From NCBI GenBank assembly GCA_003555075.1, contig PWHW01000011.1, positions 1 through 44,033 on the forward strand: a DNA stretch of 44,033 nt. The letters run 5' to 3'. The position numbers were made by a program, and so were the translations under genes. Within the stretch, counting starts at the first letter, position 1; each line of letters begins with the position of its first letter. Of the stretch, positions 24,522 to 33,255 are shown one piece after another. Below the pieces are notes generated by a model, which saw only the letters and a program-made list of their open reading frames with translations, was not told the origin of the DNA and ran no database searches. This stretch comes from Candidatus Nealsoniibacteriota bacterium. Its GTDB lineage: Bacteria > Patescibacteriota > Minisyncoccia > Minisyncoccales > PWPS01.

Positions 24522-26080
24522 TGTTGCAACTTGATCTTTGCATTTTTAAGTCTTCTAAGAGTTTCCTCTTTTCCTAGTACGTATGCTATATCAAATGGTC
24601 CCGCAGAAGCTTTTTTTCCACTTAGTGCAACCCTCATGGGCCATAATACCACTCCCCTGTTTTGAGCTTTATTTGCGGTTTCCACCATCCTCTTTTCTAT
24701 CTCTTCTCTACTCCATTCTTTTATATCAGACAATGTTTTAATGCTTTTGTCTAGATAAGTTGTTATATCTTCTGCCGGAGTGTTCTTCCAAATGAGAAGC
24801 TCTTTTTCATACACCGGTTCTTTTACAAAAAAATAATTCGCAAGCTCCCCTATTTCGGCCAATGTTCTCATTCTTTCTTGGTATAAAGAGACGATATCTT
24901 TTACTTCATTGAAGCTCATCTTCTTTTCTCTGTGATGAGCATAATACGACTCCTTCGGCTCTTTTCCTCCATAAGCCGGAGGATACTGTTCTTCTGTGAA
25001 TTCCACTCTAATAAGATCGGCTTCAACAAGATGAGGGATGCACATTTTAGTTATATCGCTTACATCCCTTTTTCTTATATAGTATCCGTTTATATAGTTT
25101 AATTTTCCCATATCAAATATCGCTCCCGATTTTTGACAATCTTCCAGGGAAAATTTGTTTATTATCTCTTCCATGACAAAAAGTTCCTCGTCGTTTCCCG
25201 GGTTCCATCCCAAAAGCGCTATAAAATTGACCAGTGCTTCGGGAAGATAACCTTTCTCTTTGTAACCGTAAAGTGATACGGTTCCGTGTCTTTTGCTGAG
25301 TTTGCTTTTATCTGTTCCCAATATGAGAGGTAAATGAGCGAATTCCGGGATCGAGAATCCCAACGCCTCTTGGATCAAGATCTGTTTCGGAGTATTGGAG
25401 ACATGATCTTCTCCGCGAATAACATGAGTAGCGTTCATTTCATGATCGTCCACTACACAGGCAAAATTGTAGAGGGGTGACAGATCTTTTTTTGCTATTA
25501 CGAAATCTCCCCCTATGTCTTTGGTGTTGAATTCAACTTTTCCTCTTATTCTGTCATTGAACTCAATTTTCTTGTTGTCGGGTATATGAAGTCTTATGGT
25601 AAAGTCTTTTCTCTCTTTTTTCATTTTTTCTTTTTCACTCTCGGAAAGTAAAAAACAATTTCCTTCGTATCTCGGAGGTTCTTTCTTTTTCTTTTGCTTC
25701 TCTCTCATTTTATCAAGTTCTTCTTTGCTGCAAAAACAATAATAGGCTTTTCGTTCTTCCAATAATTTGCGCAGATATTTTTTATATATCTCTCCTCTCT
25801 CGCTTTGCCTATAGGGGCCGAACTCTCCCCTCTCCCCTTTTGGAGTTGCTCCTTCGTCCCAAGAGATTCCAAGCCACTCTAAACTTCGCATAATATCTTT
25901 CTCGTATTCCTTTTTCGATCTTTCCTTGTCGGTATCCTCTATTCTGAGCACAAAGGTTCCTTTATTTTTTTTAGCAAAAAGAAAGTTGAACAAGGCAACT
26001 CTTGCAGATCCAATATGAAAATACCCTGTCGGAGAAGGTGCGAACCTTACCCTGATATCGTTTTTTTTGTTCTTTTTCAT
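24518..26080 (-). CDS. gltX: Glutamyl-tRNA synthetase
   Basis: 520 aa class I synthetase. The HIGH-type motif is 'PSPTGYFHIGSARVALFN' (residues 15-32) and the KMSKS-type loop is 'DKSKLSKRHGT'. 'VIRGEDHVSNTPKQ' and 'LLGWNPGNDEELF' are bacterial GluRS features, followed by the helical anticodon domain with the late 'PMRVALSGKKASAGPFDI'. Whether it is discriminating, or also charges tRNA-Gln for GatCAB, cannot be told here. It begins 11 nt after the murG stop. Confidence 0.97.
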   Translation of the reverse strand: MKKNKKNDIRVRFAPSPTGYFHIGSARVALFNFLFAKKNKGTFVLRIEDTDKERSKKEYEKDIMRSLEWLGISWDEGATPKGERGEFGPYRQSERGEIYKKYLRKLLEERKAYYCFCSKEELDKMREKQKKKKEPPRYEGNCFLLSESEKEKMKKERKDFTIRLHIPDNKKIEFNDRIRGKVEFNTKDIGGDFVIAKKDLSPLYNFACVVDDHEMNATHVIRGEDHVSNTPKQILIQEALGFSIPEFAHLPLILGTDKSKLSKRHGTVSLYGYKEKGYLPEALVNFIALLGWNPGNDEELFVMEEIINKFSLEDCQKSGAIFDMGKLNYINGYYIRKRDVSDITKMCIPHLVEADLIRVEFTEEQYPPAYGGKEPKESYYAHHREKKMSFNEVKDIVSLYQERMRTLAEIGELANYFFVKEPVYEKELLIWKNTPAEDITTYLDKSIKTLSDIKEWSREEIEKRMVETANKAQNRGVVLWPMRVALSGKKASAGPFDIAYVLGKEETLRRLKNAKIKLQQ

Positions 26081-26091
26081 GTGCTTTATGA

Positions 26092-27243
26092 TTATCTTGT
26101 CAAATACTCTTTTATGTAAGCTGCAACTATATAACCCGCCCTTGGTTTTGCAAATTTAAGTGCGTTCTTTTCCATTTCTTCTATTTGTTCTCTGATAGAA
26201 AATATTTCCCTTAGCTTTTCAAGAAAAAAATGAGAAGTTAGATTCCCCTCCTCCATTACTACTGCAGCCCCGGAGGCCGCGTATTCGTAAGCGTTCTTTA
26301 CTTGATGGTCCTGAGCCGACTCTGGAAGAGGAAGAAATACTCCTGCTCGACCGTTTGCCGCTACCTCAAAGATGGTTCCGGATCCCGCCCTGCTAACCAC
26401 AAGGTCGGCGCATTTATATGCATGCTTTAGTTTTTCTTCTTCCAGAAAAGGGTATGCATGATAGCGTTCTTTGAGATCCTTTCTTGTTATCACGGCATTT
26501 ACTTCTGCCGCTATTTGTTCATGATTCTTGCCGCCACATTGATGGATTATCTCAAAATCTTCCAGGGCCATTCTTATGCTGGAAAGCAAAAGATCATTTA
26601 TTCTTTCGCTTCCTTGCGATCCTCCCAGTATCAATAGAACCGGTTTTTCCCCTTTAAGGTTAAAAATACTCCTTGCTTTTTCTTTATTTCCTTTTATTAG
26701 TTCTTCTCTTATAGGGTTTCCCACAACAAGCATCTTTGCCTTGTCTACTCCCTCTGTATTGGGAAAGGCAACAAAAATTTCTGCTATGAACCTTTGCAAG
26801 AACTTGTTTGCGGCTCCCACCACTGAATCTGATTCATGCATAAAGGAAGGTATTTGAAGCATTCTTCCACTCAGAATGACCGGAAATGATCCGTACCCTC
26901 CTTTACTGAGTATCATATCCGGAGAAAAGGAAAAAAGAAAAATAAAAGATTGGACAACCCCTATGGGGGTTTTGATGAACATATCGATCAGATTTTGTAA
27001 AAAAGGTTGTATCCCGGAATATCTCCTTATTTTTCCGGCACTTATGTATTTTACTTTTATCCCCTCTCTTTCAATGTACTTTCTAGGAATTCCATCTTTT
27101 GGACCAAGATAATGAATATCGAGGGTCTCAACGGGTAAGATCCTCTTCACTTCCCTAACGATGGCAATAAGAGGAAAAATATGTCCTCCGGTACCGCCGC
27201 CGGTAAGAATTATTTTATGTTTTTTGCCTTTTCCGTTGCTCAT
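26092..27243 (-). CDS. murG: MurG, lipid II-forming N-acetylglucosaminyltransferase
   Basis: 383 aa from ATG 27243, which lies 10 nt after the ftsW stop; an ATG at 27276 would add 11 residues and overlap ftsW by 23 nt. Adds GlcNAc from UDP-GlcNAc to lipid I at the inner membrane face. GT-B fold: the first glycine-rich loop 'LTGGGTGGHIFPL', a second 'LGGSQGSERIN', and the UDP-GlcNAc site 'SRAGSGTIFEVAANG' with 'PLPESAQDHQVKNA'. It follows ftsW as in classical dcw clusters. Confidence 0.96.
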   Translation of the reverse strand: MSNGKGKKHKIILTGGGTGGHIFPLIAIVREVKRILPVETLDIHYLGPKDGIPRKYIEREGIKVKYISAGKIRRYSGIQPFLQNLIDMFIKTPIGVVQSFIFLFSFSPDMILSKGGYGSFPVILSGRMLQIPSFMHESDSVVGAANKFLQRFIAEIFVAFPNTEGVDKAKMLVVGNPIREELIKGNKEKARSIFNLKGEKPVLLILGGSQGSERINDLLLSSIRMALEDFEIIHQCGGKNHEQIAAEVNAVITRKDLKERYHAYPFLEEEKLKHAYKCADLVVSRAGSGTIFEVAANGRAGVFLPLPESAQDHQVKNAYEYAASGAAVVMEEGNLTSHFFLEKLREIFSIREQIEEMEKNALKFAKPRAGYIVAAYIKEYLTR

Positions 27244-27253
27244 GTAGCTGAGG

Positions 27254-28360
27254 TTATTCTTTATATCGGGAGGCATTTAAAAGCACTCCTAGAGCGGCCA
27301 TTTCAGCTATTAAATGTGATTTTCCGTAACTTATAAAAGGAAGCGGGATGCCGGTAACGGGAAAAACTCCTATCATTGAACCAATACTAACAGAAGTCTG
27401 AATAAAAATCCAAAAACATATTCCCAAGGAAACCAGCTTCACGAATTCATATTTGCTGTTCTTTGCAATAAGGAACCCCCTCCAAAAAAATCCGAGAAAA
27501 AGAAGTATAAGAAGTATGCTTCCGATAAATCCTGTCTCTTCGGCCAATATTGCGAAAATGGAGTCTGTTTCCGGGAAAGGAAGAAATCCGAATTTTTGTT
27601 GGCTCATTCCAAGGCCGAGTCCGAAGATCCCTCCTGAACCTACTGTAATGAGTGCTTGTTGTATTTGGTAGGTTGCCCCCAAAGGGTCAATGTTGGGATC
27701 CAGGAATCCTATTATTCTTTCCAATCTGTATTCTGTAAATTTTATAAGGAGAAAGAGTGCCGCGCTTCCCATTCCCATCATCGCCAAGCTCTGCCAAAAA
27801 GGAGTTTTCGCGGTAAAATAGATCACAAATCCCGTAGAAAGAATGATGACCAAGGTACTAAGGTCCGGTTGCAATACAAGGAGAAGGGTTATGATACTGC
27901 AAATGGCCAAAAAAGGAAGAAATAATTCTTTCAAAGTGTAATTCTTTTTTTTCTTTTTTACCTTTTCTTTGGCAGCAAGCAAACTTGAGACGTAAAGAAT
28001 AAAGATCAATTTCAAGAATTCCGTGGGTTGAAAAGAAATAATCCCCCCGAGTGATAACCATCTCGTACCACCCCTTACTGTTTCGGAAAAAGCGGGAACA
28101 AAAACCATTGCAATCAAAAATAGGTTTGCAAAAAGAAGAAAGGGAGCCCATTTTTGTAGTGTTGGAAGAGGGCTTTTGTAAAGCATATAAGCGAATAATC
28201 CTCCCGGAAGAAATCCCAATAACAATTGATCGATGAACTTGATCCCTGTTCCGATCGATACTACGCTGGCCAAAACAAAGAGTCCGAAAAGGATTATCAT
28301 TCCCGATATCCCGAGTAGTATATAATCGGGAGATTTTTTGGGTTTTATGGCTTTTTTCAT
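27254..28360 (-). CDS. ftsW: FtsW/RodA-family peptidoglycan glycosyltransferase
   Basis: 368 aa SEDS polymerase with about ten membrane helices. Polymerises lipid II with a class B PBP. Family motifs: 'GGTRWLSLGGIISFQPTEFLKL' region near 95-120, 'GFLPFPETDSIFAILAEE' carrying the conserved catalytic-type Asp, and 'PVTGIPLPFISYGKS' near the end. The position between murD and murG favours FtsW over RodA. Its start overlaps the murD stop by 4 nt. Confidence 0.92.
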   Translation of the reverse strand: MKKAIKPKKSPDYILLGISGMIILFGLFVLASVVSIGTGIKFIDQLLLGFLPGGLFAYMLYKSPLPTLQKWAPFLLFANLFLIAMVFVPAFSETVRGGTRWLSLGGIISFQPTEFLKLIFILYVSSLLAAKEKVKKKKKNYTLKELFLPFLAICSIITLLLVLQPDLSTLVIILSTGFVIYFTAKTPFWQSLAMMGMGSAALFLLIKFTEYRLERIIGFLDPNIDPLGATYQIQQALITVGSGGIFGLGLGMSQQKFGFLPFPETDSIFAILAEETGFIGSILLILLFLGFFWRGFLIAKNSKYEFVKLVSLGICFWIFIQTSVSIGSMIGVFPVTGIPLPFISYGKSHLIAEMAALGVLLNASRYKE

Positions 28361-29616
28361 GAATTACGCACGTATTCCTTGAACAACTCTCCCCTTTCTT
28401 TGTAATTGCGGAACATATTAAAGCTCGCAAATCCCGGGGAAAGAAGACACTTTTTGTAATTGTCAGTGTTATTGAATGAGTGTTGCACTGCTTCTTTCAT
28501 ATTGGAAACAGTGAAAACTATCTTGTCGGAGTTTTCCAATTTTTCTCTGAGAATTTCGGGACTTCCCTTGAAGATTATTATGTTCTGAATCTCACTTTCT
28601 TTTATTCTTTCAATGAGATCATAAAGATTCGCACCCTTGTCCGAACCTCCCAGGATCAATGTTTGTACGTCCTTTAAATTATCAATTGCATGAATGGTGG
28701 CCTCGGGAATTGTTGCGGCAGAATCATTGTAAAAATCTATCCCCTTATATCTTCCCAAATACTCTCTTCTGTGAGGAAGTCCACGGAACTCCGAAAAGGT
28801 TTTCTTCATGTCTTCTTTGCCTATATCGAACAACTTCCCTATTTCATGTAAGGGCTCCGGAGATATCGGTAAATCTTCTCTTTCCCCGAAAGGAGAGAAG
28901 GGTATTTTTTTTGCGGATGATCTTTCCGCTATTTCCTTTACAATTTCATTTTCCTGATTGTATATTAGAAAATCTTTTTTTGTTTGAAAAGCGGTTATTT
29001 TTTCTTTGGAAGATATATAATCTTCAAAATCCTTATGTTTATCAAGGTGGTCGGTAAAAATATTCAGGATAACTGCTATGTGAGGACTTTTTTTTATGGT
29101 AGCAAGTTGAAAACTTGATAACTCGTAAACAAAAACGTCTTTGTCATTTTCTGTTTGGAGCTTTGAAAGTGCCGGTGTTCCTATGTTTCCTATGAGATGA
29201 GAAGAAAAACCGGCGTTCAGTAGTAGATTATGGGCAAGCACCGAAGTGGTACTTTTTCCTTTTGTTCCCGTGATGCCCAGCACTTTACCCCTGCAATTCT
29301 GTAAAAAAATATCACTTTGAGAGGTGAGAACCTGTCCTTTTTTCAGATCGAGAGAGTGAACCGGTATTCCAGGTGATTTGATTATGACATCGTATCCACG
29401 TGTTGCCGACAGATAATCCTTTCCTAAATGTAATTTTTCCGCCCCTTCTTTGAGGTGCTTTTTCTTCTTTGCATCCATTTCCTTGAATGGAAGTTCATCC
29501 GCAACTCCCAAGGATTTGTAGGTAATATTGTTCTTTATAAAGAGAAGATTGTCCATTCCCTCTTCTCCGTATCCCAATATAAGGATCTTTTTGTTGTGAA
29601 GTGAAGAGATTAACAT
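28357..29616 (-). CDS. murD: UDP-N-acetylmuramoylalanine-D-glutamate ligase
   Basis: 419 aa. Adds D-Glu to UDP-MurNAc-L-Ala. The N-terminal Rossmann-like domain begins 'KKILILGYGEEGMDNL'. The ATP loop is 'GITGTKGKSTTSVLAH', with 'YELSSFQLATI' (MurD hallmark), 'NIFTDHLDKHKDFEDY', 'FRGLPHRREYLG' and 'FYNDSAATIPEATIHAI'. The C-terminal domain has 'LILGGSDKGANL'. Lies between mraY (24-nt gap) and ftsW (4-nt overlap), the textbook order. Confidence 0.96.
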   Translation of the reverse strand: MLISSLHNKKILILGYGEEGMDNLLFIKNNITYKSLGVADELPFKEMDAKKKKHLKEGAEKLHLGKDYLSATRGYDVIIKSPGIPVHSLDLKKGQVLTSQSDIFLQNCRGKVLGITGTKGKSTTSVLAHNLLLNAGFSSHLIGNIGTPALSKLQTENDKDVFVYELSSFQLATIKKSPHIAVILNIFTDHLDKHKDFEDYISSKEKITAFQTKKDFLIYNQENEIVKEIAERSSAKKIPFSPFGEREDLPISPEPLHEIGKLFDIGKEDMKKTFSEFRGLPHRREYLGRYKGIDFYNDSAATIPEATIHAIDNLKDVQTLILGGSDKGANLYDLIERIKESEIQNIIIFKGSPEILREKLENSDKIVFTVSNMKEAVQHSFNNTDNYKKCLLSPGFASFNMFRNYKERGELFKEYVRNS

Positions 29617-29640
29617 AATAAGAAAGTTTTTTTCGGTGAG

Positions 29641-30744
29641 TTACCCCAAGAGATGTATTACCACTCCAAGTATGGCTGCTACCACTCCTATTACCCAATA
29701 ACGCATTGTTACTTTGTAGTGTGGCCACCCTTTTGCCTCAAAATGATGATGAAGAGGAGCTGATAGTAATACTTTTTTCTTTCTTATTTTTTTTGAAAGA
29801 AGCTGAATAATGACAGAACCGGAAGTTATCACTAGCAAAATCGCTATAATGGGAAGAACCACTACGGCATTTGTAAGGAAGGCGACTACAGTGAGAGTTG
29901 CCGTGAGACCGATGATTCCCGTTTCTCCCATATAGAATCTTGCGGGGGGTATATTGAACCACAAAAAAGCGAGTATACTCCCCACTATTGCAAGACAGAA
30001 AGCAGCCAAGTTTATTTGCCCCTGAAAGAGTGCTATAGCGGTATAAGCTGTAAATATGGAAGCAAAAGTGCCTCCCGAGAGACCGTCAAGACCATCGATC
30101 ACTCCCCCGCTATAAACCGCTATCATGACAATCATAAAGAAAGGGATATATAATATTCCCAAGCTCAATTCTCCGAATAAAGGTATAAAAATGGATTGTT
30201 GACCCAATTGAAAATAGAACCAATAAGCTCCGATGACACCGAGAAGAGATACCAGCAGTATACGATAACGTAAACCGAGCCCTCCTCCTAAGTAATTTTT
30301 TATTTTTCCCCATATACCGTTCTTTATCAGTCTTATTTTTGAAAAGTCCAATATCTGCAAAAGGTCATCCATGAGACCGACAAGCGAAGCTGCTACCAGG
30401 GTAAAAAGAGGAAGCCATGTTTGGTCTCTACTCAGGTAATTTAGTTTTTCCGCCCAAAAACTGTCAAAAACCAAGGATAGGACGTAAAAGAAAAGGGTCA
30501 AGAAACCTACCGACACCCATATTAACAATCCTCCAAGACGAGGAGTTTTGGTTTCTTTTTTTTGATGGAACTTTTTAAAATATTTTGCCTCTTTACCATC
30601 TATTGCCTTTTCCTTCGCCTTATTCTTCCAGAGACGGTGCTTGTAAAGAAAATGCGTCAGGGTGGGGGTTAGAGAGAATGCCAATAAAAAGGAGGTAAAA
30701 CCTATAAAAAAAACTTTTATGAAATTAATTGCTGCATCTGTCAT
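29641..30744 (-). CDS. mraY: MraY, phospho-MurNAc-pentapeptide transferase (divergent)
   Basis: 367 aa with about ten membrane helices. Transfers phospho-MurNAc-pentapeptide to undecaprenyl phosphate, giving lipid I. Family marks: 'KTPRLGGLLIW', 'GLMDDLLQ' (DD pair), 'GGVIDGLDGLSGG', 'NIPPARFYMGETG' and the MraY-specific 'HHHFEAKGWP'. Two normally fixed residues differ: Lys of DDxxK is Gln here, and the Asp of the usual MGD motif is Glu. A ~25-residue basic insert follows the DD motif. Gene order supports MraY rather than a WecA-like enzyme. Confidence 0.9.
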   Translation of the reverse strand: MTDAAINFIKVFFIGFTSFLLAFSLTPTLTHFLYKHRLWKNKAKEKAIDGKEAKYFKKFHQKKETKTPRLGGLLIWVSVGFLTLFFYVLSLVFDSFWAEKLNYLSRDQTWLPLFTLVAASLVGLMDDLLQILDFSKIRLIKNGIWGKIKNYLGGGLGLRYRILLVSLLGVIGAYWFYFQLGQQSIFIPLFGELSLGILYIPFFMIVMIAVYSGGVIDGLDGLSGGTFASIFTAYTAIALFQGQINLAAFCLAIVGSILAFLWFNIPPARFYMGETGIIGLTATLTVVAFLTNAVVVLPIIAILLVITSGSVIIQLLSKKIRKKKVLLSAPLHHHFEAKGWPHYKVTMRYWVIGVVAAILGVVIHLLG

Positions 30745-30755
30745 GTCTTGATCGT

Positions 30756-31769
30756 TTAGAAGTGATAATTTTCGTGAACGTATTCTATCATCTTCTCCAT
30801 CTCTTTGAATCTATCTTCCGCTCCCAGTACTACATTCACGATATACCCTTCATTGTCTGGTAATTCAATCACAATAAGAAGACAACCATAGGCTGCATAA
30901 GTCCATCCTGTTTTTCCGCCTACTATATTTTTTTTCCAATCCCTATCCGGTGCGTGTAAAAAATCGTTGGTATTTACAGCCTCATAGTAGACCATACCAT
31001 CGGGAGAATAAAGACGATATGATCTCATTTGCGATATTTCCATTATTTTTTCCTCGTTCTCTAAAAGGTATTTTGCCAGCTTTCCCACTTCTTCTGCGGT
31101 GGATATATTGTAATTATCATTTTTTCCGTCCAAACCGCTGGGATTTATGAATTCGGTCTTTTCAAGACCCAACTCTCTTGCTTTTTTATTCATTTCTTTC
31201 ACGAAACTGTCAATAGGATCTTTTCCGTTCTCTAAAAATCTGTTACTGATAAGAGCTAGAGCAAAAGCGGCGCTGTTGTTTGATTCTATAAGCATGGGAT
31301 ACAACATTTCCCCTACTTCTGTTTCGCTCCATGCTCTGAAATCTCTGAATTCTGTTCGCGACGTCACTTCTTGTTCCTTCACTCCCATTTCCGCTCTCAA
31401 GTCATAATTCTCGAAGACCACAAGTGCGGTCATAAGTTTACTGATGCTTGCTATCGGAAACCTCTCTTTCTTATTTTTCTCATATAATACTTTTCCATTC
31501 CCTTCTTTGTCGTAGTAGAATGAGTAGGCGCCTGCCACATTGAGAGATACGTCCGTTTCTTGATCCACGCTCACTCTTTGTGGGTAAACCTCTTTTACCT
31601 CGCTCTCTTTTTCACTCCCTTTGCTGCTTATGCTGTCAGCGACAAAAAAATGTGAATATCCCCATGAAACGAGAAGAATTCCGGCAACGATTGATGCGGA
31701 GATGATTAGCTCCCTTTTGTGCTCATGAAATAATTGCTTAATTTGATTCTTTACCTCTTTTCTTTTCAT
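30756..31769 (-). CDS. dacA: D-alanyl-D-alanine carboxypeptidase (peptidase S11)
   Basis: 337 aa low-molecular-weight PBP trimming the terminal D-Ala of stem peptides. A basic cytoplasmic stretch and a membrane helix (about 20-40) replace the usual cleavable signal, so it is anchored at the N-terminus. Motifs are complete: SxxK in 'ASISKLMTALVVFE', SxN in 'ESNNSAAFAL' and KTG in 'GGKTGWTYAAYG'. The usual C-terminal PBP5-like domain is absent. The start lies inside the aspS end (32-nt overlap). Endopeptidase activity is an alternative. Confidence 0.9.
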   Translation of the reverse strand: MKRKEVKNQIKQLFHEHKRELIISASIVAGILLVSWGYSHFFVADSISSKGSEKESEVKEVYPQRVSVDQETDVSLNVAGAYSFYYDKEGNGKVLYEKNKKERFPIASISKLMTALVVFENYDLRAEMGVKEQEVTSRTEFRDFRAWSETEVGEMLYPMLIESNNSAAFALALISNRFLENGKDPIDSFVKEMNKKARELGLEKTEFINPSGLDGKNDNYNISTAEEVGKLAKYLLENEEKIMEISQMRSYRLYSPDGMVYYEAVNTNDFLHAPDRDWKKNIVGGKTGWTYAAYGCLLIVIELPDNEGYIVNVVLGAEDRFKEMEKMIEYVHENYHF

Positions 31770-33153
31770 TTTTTTCCACTTTTATACTCAATTCTTTTAA
31801 CTGTTCTTTTTCAATATTTGAGGATGGAGTTCCCATGGTAAGTTCTCTGCCATCTCCTGTCTTTGGGAATGCTATTACTTCTCTTATATTTTCTTCATTT
31901 CTCATTACCATCAAAAGACGCTCAAACCCGAATGCTATTCCTCCGTGAGGAGGAACTCCGTAGGAAAAAGCTTCAAATAAATGACCGAATTTGTTTTCAA
32001 TGTCTTCCTTTTTATGGCCCAATACTTCAAATACCGCCATTAGAATTTCGGGATCATGAGATCTCATACTTCCTCCGGCTATTTCGTGCCCGTTAAGCAC
32101 CAGATCATACTGAAGGCTGAATATCTTTTCGGGACTCTTTTTTATTTTTTTCGTATCTTCTTGAGTGGGTTTTGTGAAGGGATGGTGTACCGCGCTCCAT
32201 TTTCCTTTCTCGCTTTGCTCGAACATAGGAAAGTCAACAATGAAAGCAAAGGCCATTTCTTCCTCATTATCTTTGTCGTGCCTTAGATCGGGACTGTCTG
32301 TCCCCCATTTATCAATAGCCTCATTATATGATATGCGCGGAAAAGGCTTTTCCTTTATTTTCTTTTCCGGAAAGAGAACTTCTGTAAGTTGAATGACCAT
32401 TTCTTCCACCAATTCCAATATTTCCTCTCTGCTTGTGAAGGAAAGCTCAATATCTATTTGTGTAAACTCCGCTTGTCTGTCTGCTCGTAAATCTTCATCA
32501 CGAAAGCATCTTGCTATCTGGAAGTATTTTTCCAATCCCGCTACCATGAGCATTTGTTTATATTGTTGAGGGCTTTGAGGTAAAGCATAAAAACTTCCCG
32601 GATGTAATCTTGAAGGAACCAGAAAATCTCTGGCTCCCTCCGGTGTTGATTTTGTGAGTATGGGAGTTTCTATTTCTGTAAAACCTCTTTCATTTAAAAA
32701 GTTTCGGCAGTGCAAAAGAGCCTTGTGCCTCATTTTCATATTTTCCATCATCCTTTTTCTTCTCAAATCGATATATCTGTATTTCATTCTCAGCTCCTCG
32801 TTTATTTCGTAACCACTGGAAGAAATAGAGAACGGAGGGGTCTTGGCTTTTGATAATACGGTAATGCTTTCTATTTCCATTTCCACTTCCCCGGTTTCAA
32901 TGTTGATGTTCTTCATTTTTTCGGGACGCTCTTTAACGATTCCTACGACCTCCACTACCCATTCGGGCCTTATCTTTTTGGCAACTTCATAATCTTCATT
33001 TGAAGAAGTTATTACTGTTTGTATTGTTCCCGAATAATCTCGGATATCAAAAAAAAGAACACTTCCGTGGGCGCGAACACTCTCTATGAAACCGCATATT
33101 TTCGCTCTTTCGTTGACAAGAGAAATCGTGTTTTTGATTATAATTCTATCCAT
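31738..33153 (-). CDS. aspS: Aspartyl-tRNA synthetase, bacterial type without GAD domain
   Basis: 471 aa; bacterial AspRS is usually about 580-600. The N-terminal OB fold (about 15-105) and class II core are bacterial in type: 'TPEGARDFLVPSR', 'FQIARCFRDEDLRADRQAEF' (motif 2), 'HEIAGGSMRSHDPEI' and 'GGIAFGFERLLMVM' (motif 3). The ~120-residue GAD insertion normally between 'GTDSPDLR' (284-291) and 'FIVDFPMFE' (304-312) is reduced to about 12 residues. Whether it also charges tRNA-Asn is unknown. First gene of the wall/translation run; its end overlaps dacA by 32 nt. Confidence 0.94.
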   Translation of the reverse strand: MDRIIIKNTISLVNERAKICGFIESVRAHGSVLFFDIRDYSGTIQTVITSSNEDYEVAKKIRPEWVVEVVGIVKERPEKMKNINIETGEVEMEIESITVLSKAKTPPFSISSSGYEINEELRMKYRYIDLRRKRMMENMKMRHKALLHCRNFLNERGFTEIETPILTKSTPEGARDFLVPSRLHPGSFYALPQSPQQYKQMLMVAGLEKYFQIARCFRDEDLRADRQAEFTQIDIELSFTSREEILELVEEMVIQLTEVLFPEKKIKEKPFPRISYNEAIDKWGTDSPDLRHDKDNEEEMAFAFIVDFPMFEQSEKGKWSAVHHPFTKPTQEDTKKIKKSPEKIFSLQYDLVLNGHEIAGGSMRSHDPEILMAVFEVLGHKKEDIENKFGHLFEAFSYGVPPHGGIAFGFERLLMVMRNEENIREVIAFPKTGDGRELTMGTPSSNIEKEQLKELSIKVEKNEKKRGKESN

Positions 33154-33255
33154 ATTTATTTTTTTATACTAATAACTCCTTTCTTGCTTTTCTGCAAGAA
33201 GCACCAATTCTTCGTGAATCCAAAACAAATGGTCTTTTTTCCACTCAAATACTAT

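Noticed and set aside
26085-26100. TTGACA upstream of gltX as a promoter
   Set aside because: On the minus strand it is the Leu-Thr coding end of murG (TTG ACA AGA TAA), and only about 20 nt separate it from the gltX ATG with no correctly spaced -10.
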